Below, one piece after another: positions 5,662-6,356 of a stretch of DNA of 6,356 bases; the stretch's first letter is position 1, and every line of letters starts with the position of its first letter. Location of the stretch: the NCBI GenBank assembly GCA_934668285.1, contig CAKUNB010000097.1, forward strand, positions 1 to 6,356, in the 5' to 3' direction. A program made the translations under genes and the position numbers. The notes under the pieces were generated by a model. It was not told the DNA's origin and did no database searches. It was given only the letters and a program-made list of their open reading frames with translations. Source of the stretch: an uncultured Oscillospiraceae bacterium (GTDB lineage Bacteria; Bacillota; Clostridia; Oscillospirales; Oscillospiraceae).

Positions 5662-6356
5662 TTAGCCCTTCTTTTCGCTCTTGTGGCGCAGGATCGAGAC
5701 AATGCAAACGGCGACGATAAAGACCGCGCCCTGAATCAGATCCTTGCCGAAGGTGGGAACGCCGAGAATCGTAAAGCCGTTGGACATCATCGTAACCAGC
5801 AGCGCACCGATCAGGGTGCCGGGGATGTTATAAACGCCGGGACGCAGGAAGGTCGCGCCGAGCATGGCCGCCGTCATGGCGTCGATCAGGGTGGCGTCGC
5901 CCATGTAGGGGCTGACGCGGTTGAGCATGGAGCTGGAAACGATGCCCGCAATGCCGCACATCAGGGCGCAGAGCACGAAGCTTTTGAGCTTCTGCTTGTT
6001 GGCATCGATGCCGACGTACTGGCAGGCGGAGTCGTTCGCGCCGACGGCGTACATCAGCTTGCCGCTGCGGGTCAGCTCAGTGTAGACCCACATGATGCCG
6101 CCGACCACGACGAGCACCAGAACGGGAACCGGAATCACACCGAACAGGTAGCCCTGCCCGAGGAAGGTGAAGCTGTCAGGCCAGCGGTTCGAGAAGAGGA
6201 CAGAGCTGTCCGTCGCCCACTTGACAAGGCCCTTGGTCAAAAACGAGGTGCCCATCGTGGCGATGAAGGCAGGGATGCCGACCTTGACGCACATCAGCGC
6301 GTTGAGCAGGCCGAAGAACACGGCCGCCGTGATGCCCGCCGCCGTCTGCATGACAC
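5662..6356 (-). CDS. RbsC-type sugar ABC transporter permease, C-terminal part (cut by window edge)
   Basis: An inner-membrane permease subunit of the ribose/xylose/AI-2 importer family (BPD_transp_2), which would work with a periplasmic-type binding lipoprotein and a double ATPase. The frame stays open through 6356 (GTC precedes the ATG at 6351), so that ATG is internal. About 90-100 N-terminal residues of a roughly 320-residue protein are missing. Counting from that ATG, VGIPAFIATMGTSFLTKGL at 24-42 is the family hallmark (PFIATLG...RG). GVIPVPVLVLVVV is at 71-83, and the cytoplasmic coupling loop LTRSGKLMYAVGANDSACQYVGI spans 93-115. Further hydrophobic helices lie at about 122-143, 156-168, 176-192 and 205-221, ending in a basic tail (RHKSEKKG). 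The usual LGG...GGxG loop reads LGATFLRPGVYNIPGTLIG, a variant of the family. It is the first gene of the visible run; the ATPase, binding protein and promoter should lie to the right. Confidence 0.9.
   Translation of the reverse strand, partial: VMQTAAGITAAVFFGLLNALMCVKVGIPAFIATMGTSFLTKGLVKWATDSSVLFSNRWPDSFTFLGQGYLFGVIPVPVLVLVVVGGIMWVYTELTRSGKLMYAVGANDSACQYVGIDANKQKLKSFVLCALMCGIAGIVSSSMLNRVSPYMGDATLIDAMTAAMLGATFLRPGVYNIPGTLIGALLVTMMSNGFTILGVPTFGKDLIQGAVFIVAVCIVSILRHKSEKKG

Overview
The window (6,356 bp, GC roughly 58-60% by eye) looks like chromosome of a fairly GC-rich anaerobic Firmicute, most likely a gut-type clostridium of the Oscillospiraceae kind. This rests on the purine-rich Shine-Dalgarno sites (AAGGAGG, AAAGGAG, AGAGGAG), a ferredoxin-linked 2-oxoacid oxidoreductase, a ROK repressor and an RbsC-type sugar ABC permease. 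The assignment is an inference from style and gene content, not from a marker gene.

Layout, left to right. (1) Positions 1-409, minus strand: the first 136 codons of the indolepyruvate:ferredoxin oxidoreductase alpha subunit (iorA), running off the left edge. (2) Positions 410-624: a 215-bp divergent intergenic region. It holds a perfect 8+5+8 palindrome just upstream of the iorA ribosome binding site, two AAAACCGG repeats, a good sigma-A promoter for the rightward gene and a pair of tandem GTTTTCCA repeats in its leader. (3) Positions 625-1863, plus strand: a ROK-family transcription factor with an N-terminal helix-turn-helix and a sugar-kinase-like domain that has lost both the zinc site and the catalytic residues. 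(4) Positions 1881-1907: a strong hairpin terminator between convergent genes, usable in both directions. (5) Positions 1914-6356, minus strand: an operon-like run of four genes. In transcription order they are an RbsC-type permease (5' end outside the window), a D-isomer-specific 2-hydroxyacid dehydrogenase, an FGGY carbohydrate kinase and a zinc-dependent alcohol dehydrogenase. Gaps are 27, 10 and 51 nt.

The minus-strand run reads as a sugar, polyol or sugar-acid uptake and catabolism cluster: a high-affinity ABC importer, two NAD-linked oxidoreductases and one kinase. I cannot assign the substrate. The adjacent hydroxyacid-dehydrogenase/FGGY-kinase pair recalls, from memory, the uncharacterised yoaD-yoaC pair of Bacillus subtilis. 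The ROK protein is the obvious candidate regulator. However, it faces the cluster tail to tail, the cluster promoter is not in view, and the regulator shares its control region with iorA, so its true target is open.

The most useful leads are the unassigned kinase/dehydrogenase pathway, the degenerate ROK sensor domain and the palindromic sites in the divergent intergenic region. There is no sign of mobile elements, CRISPR, tRNA or rRNA.
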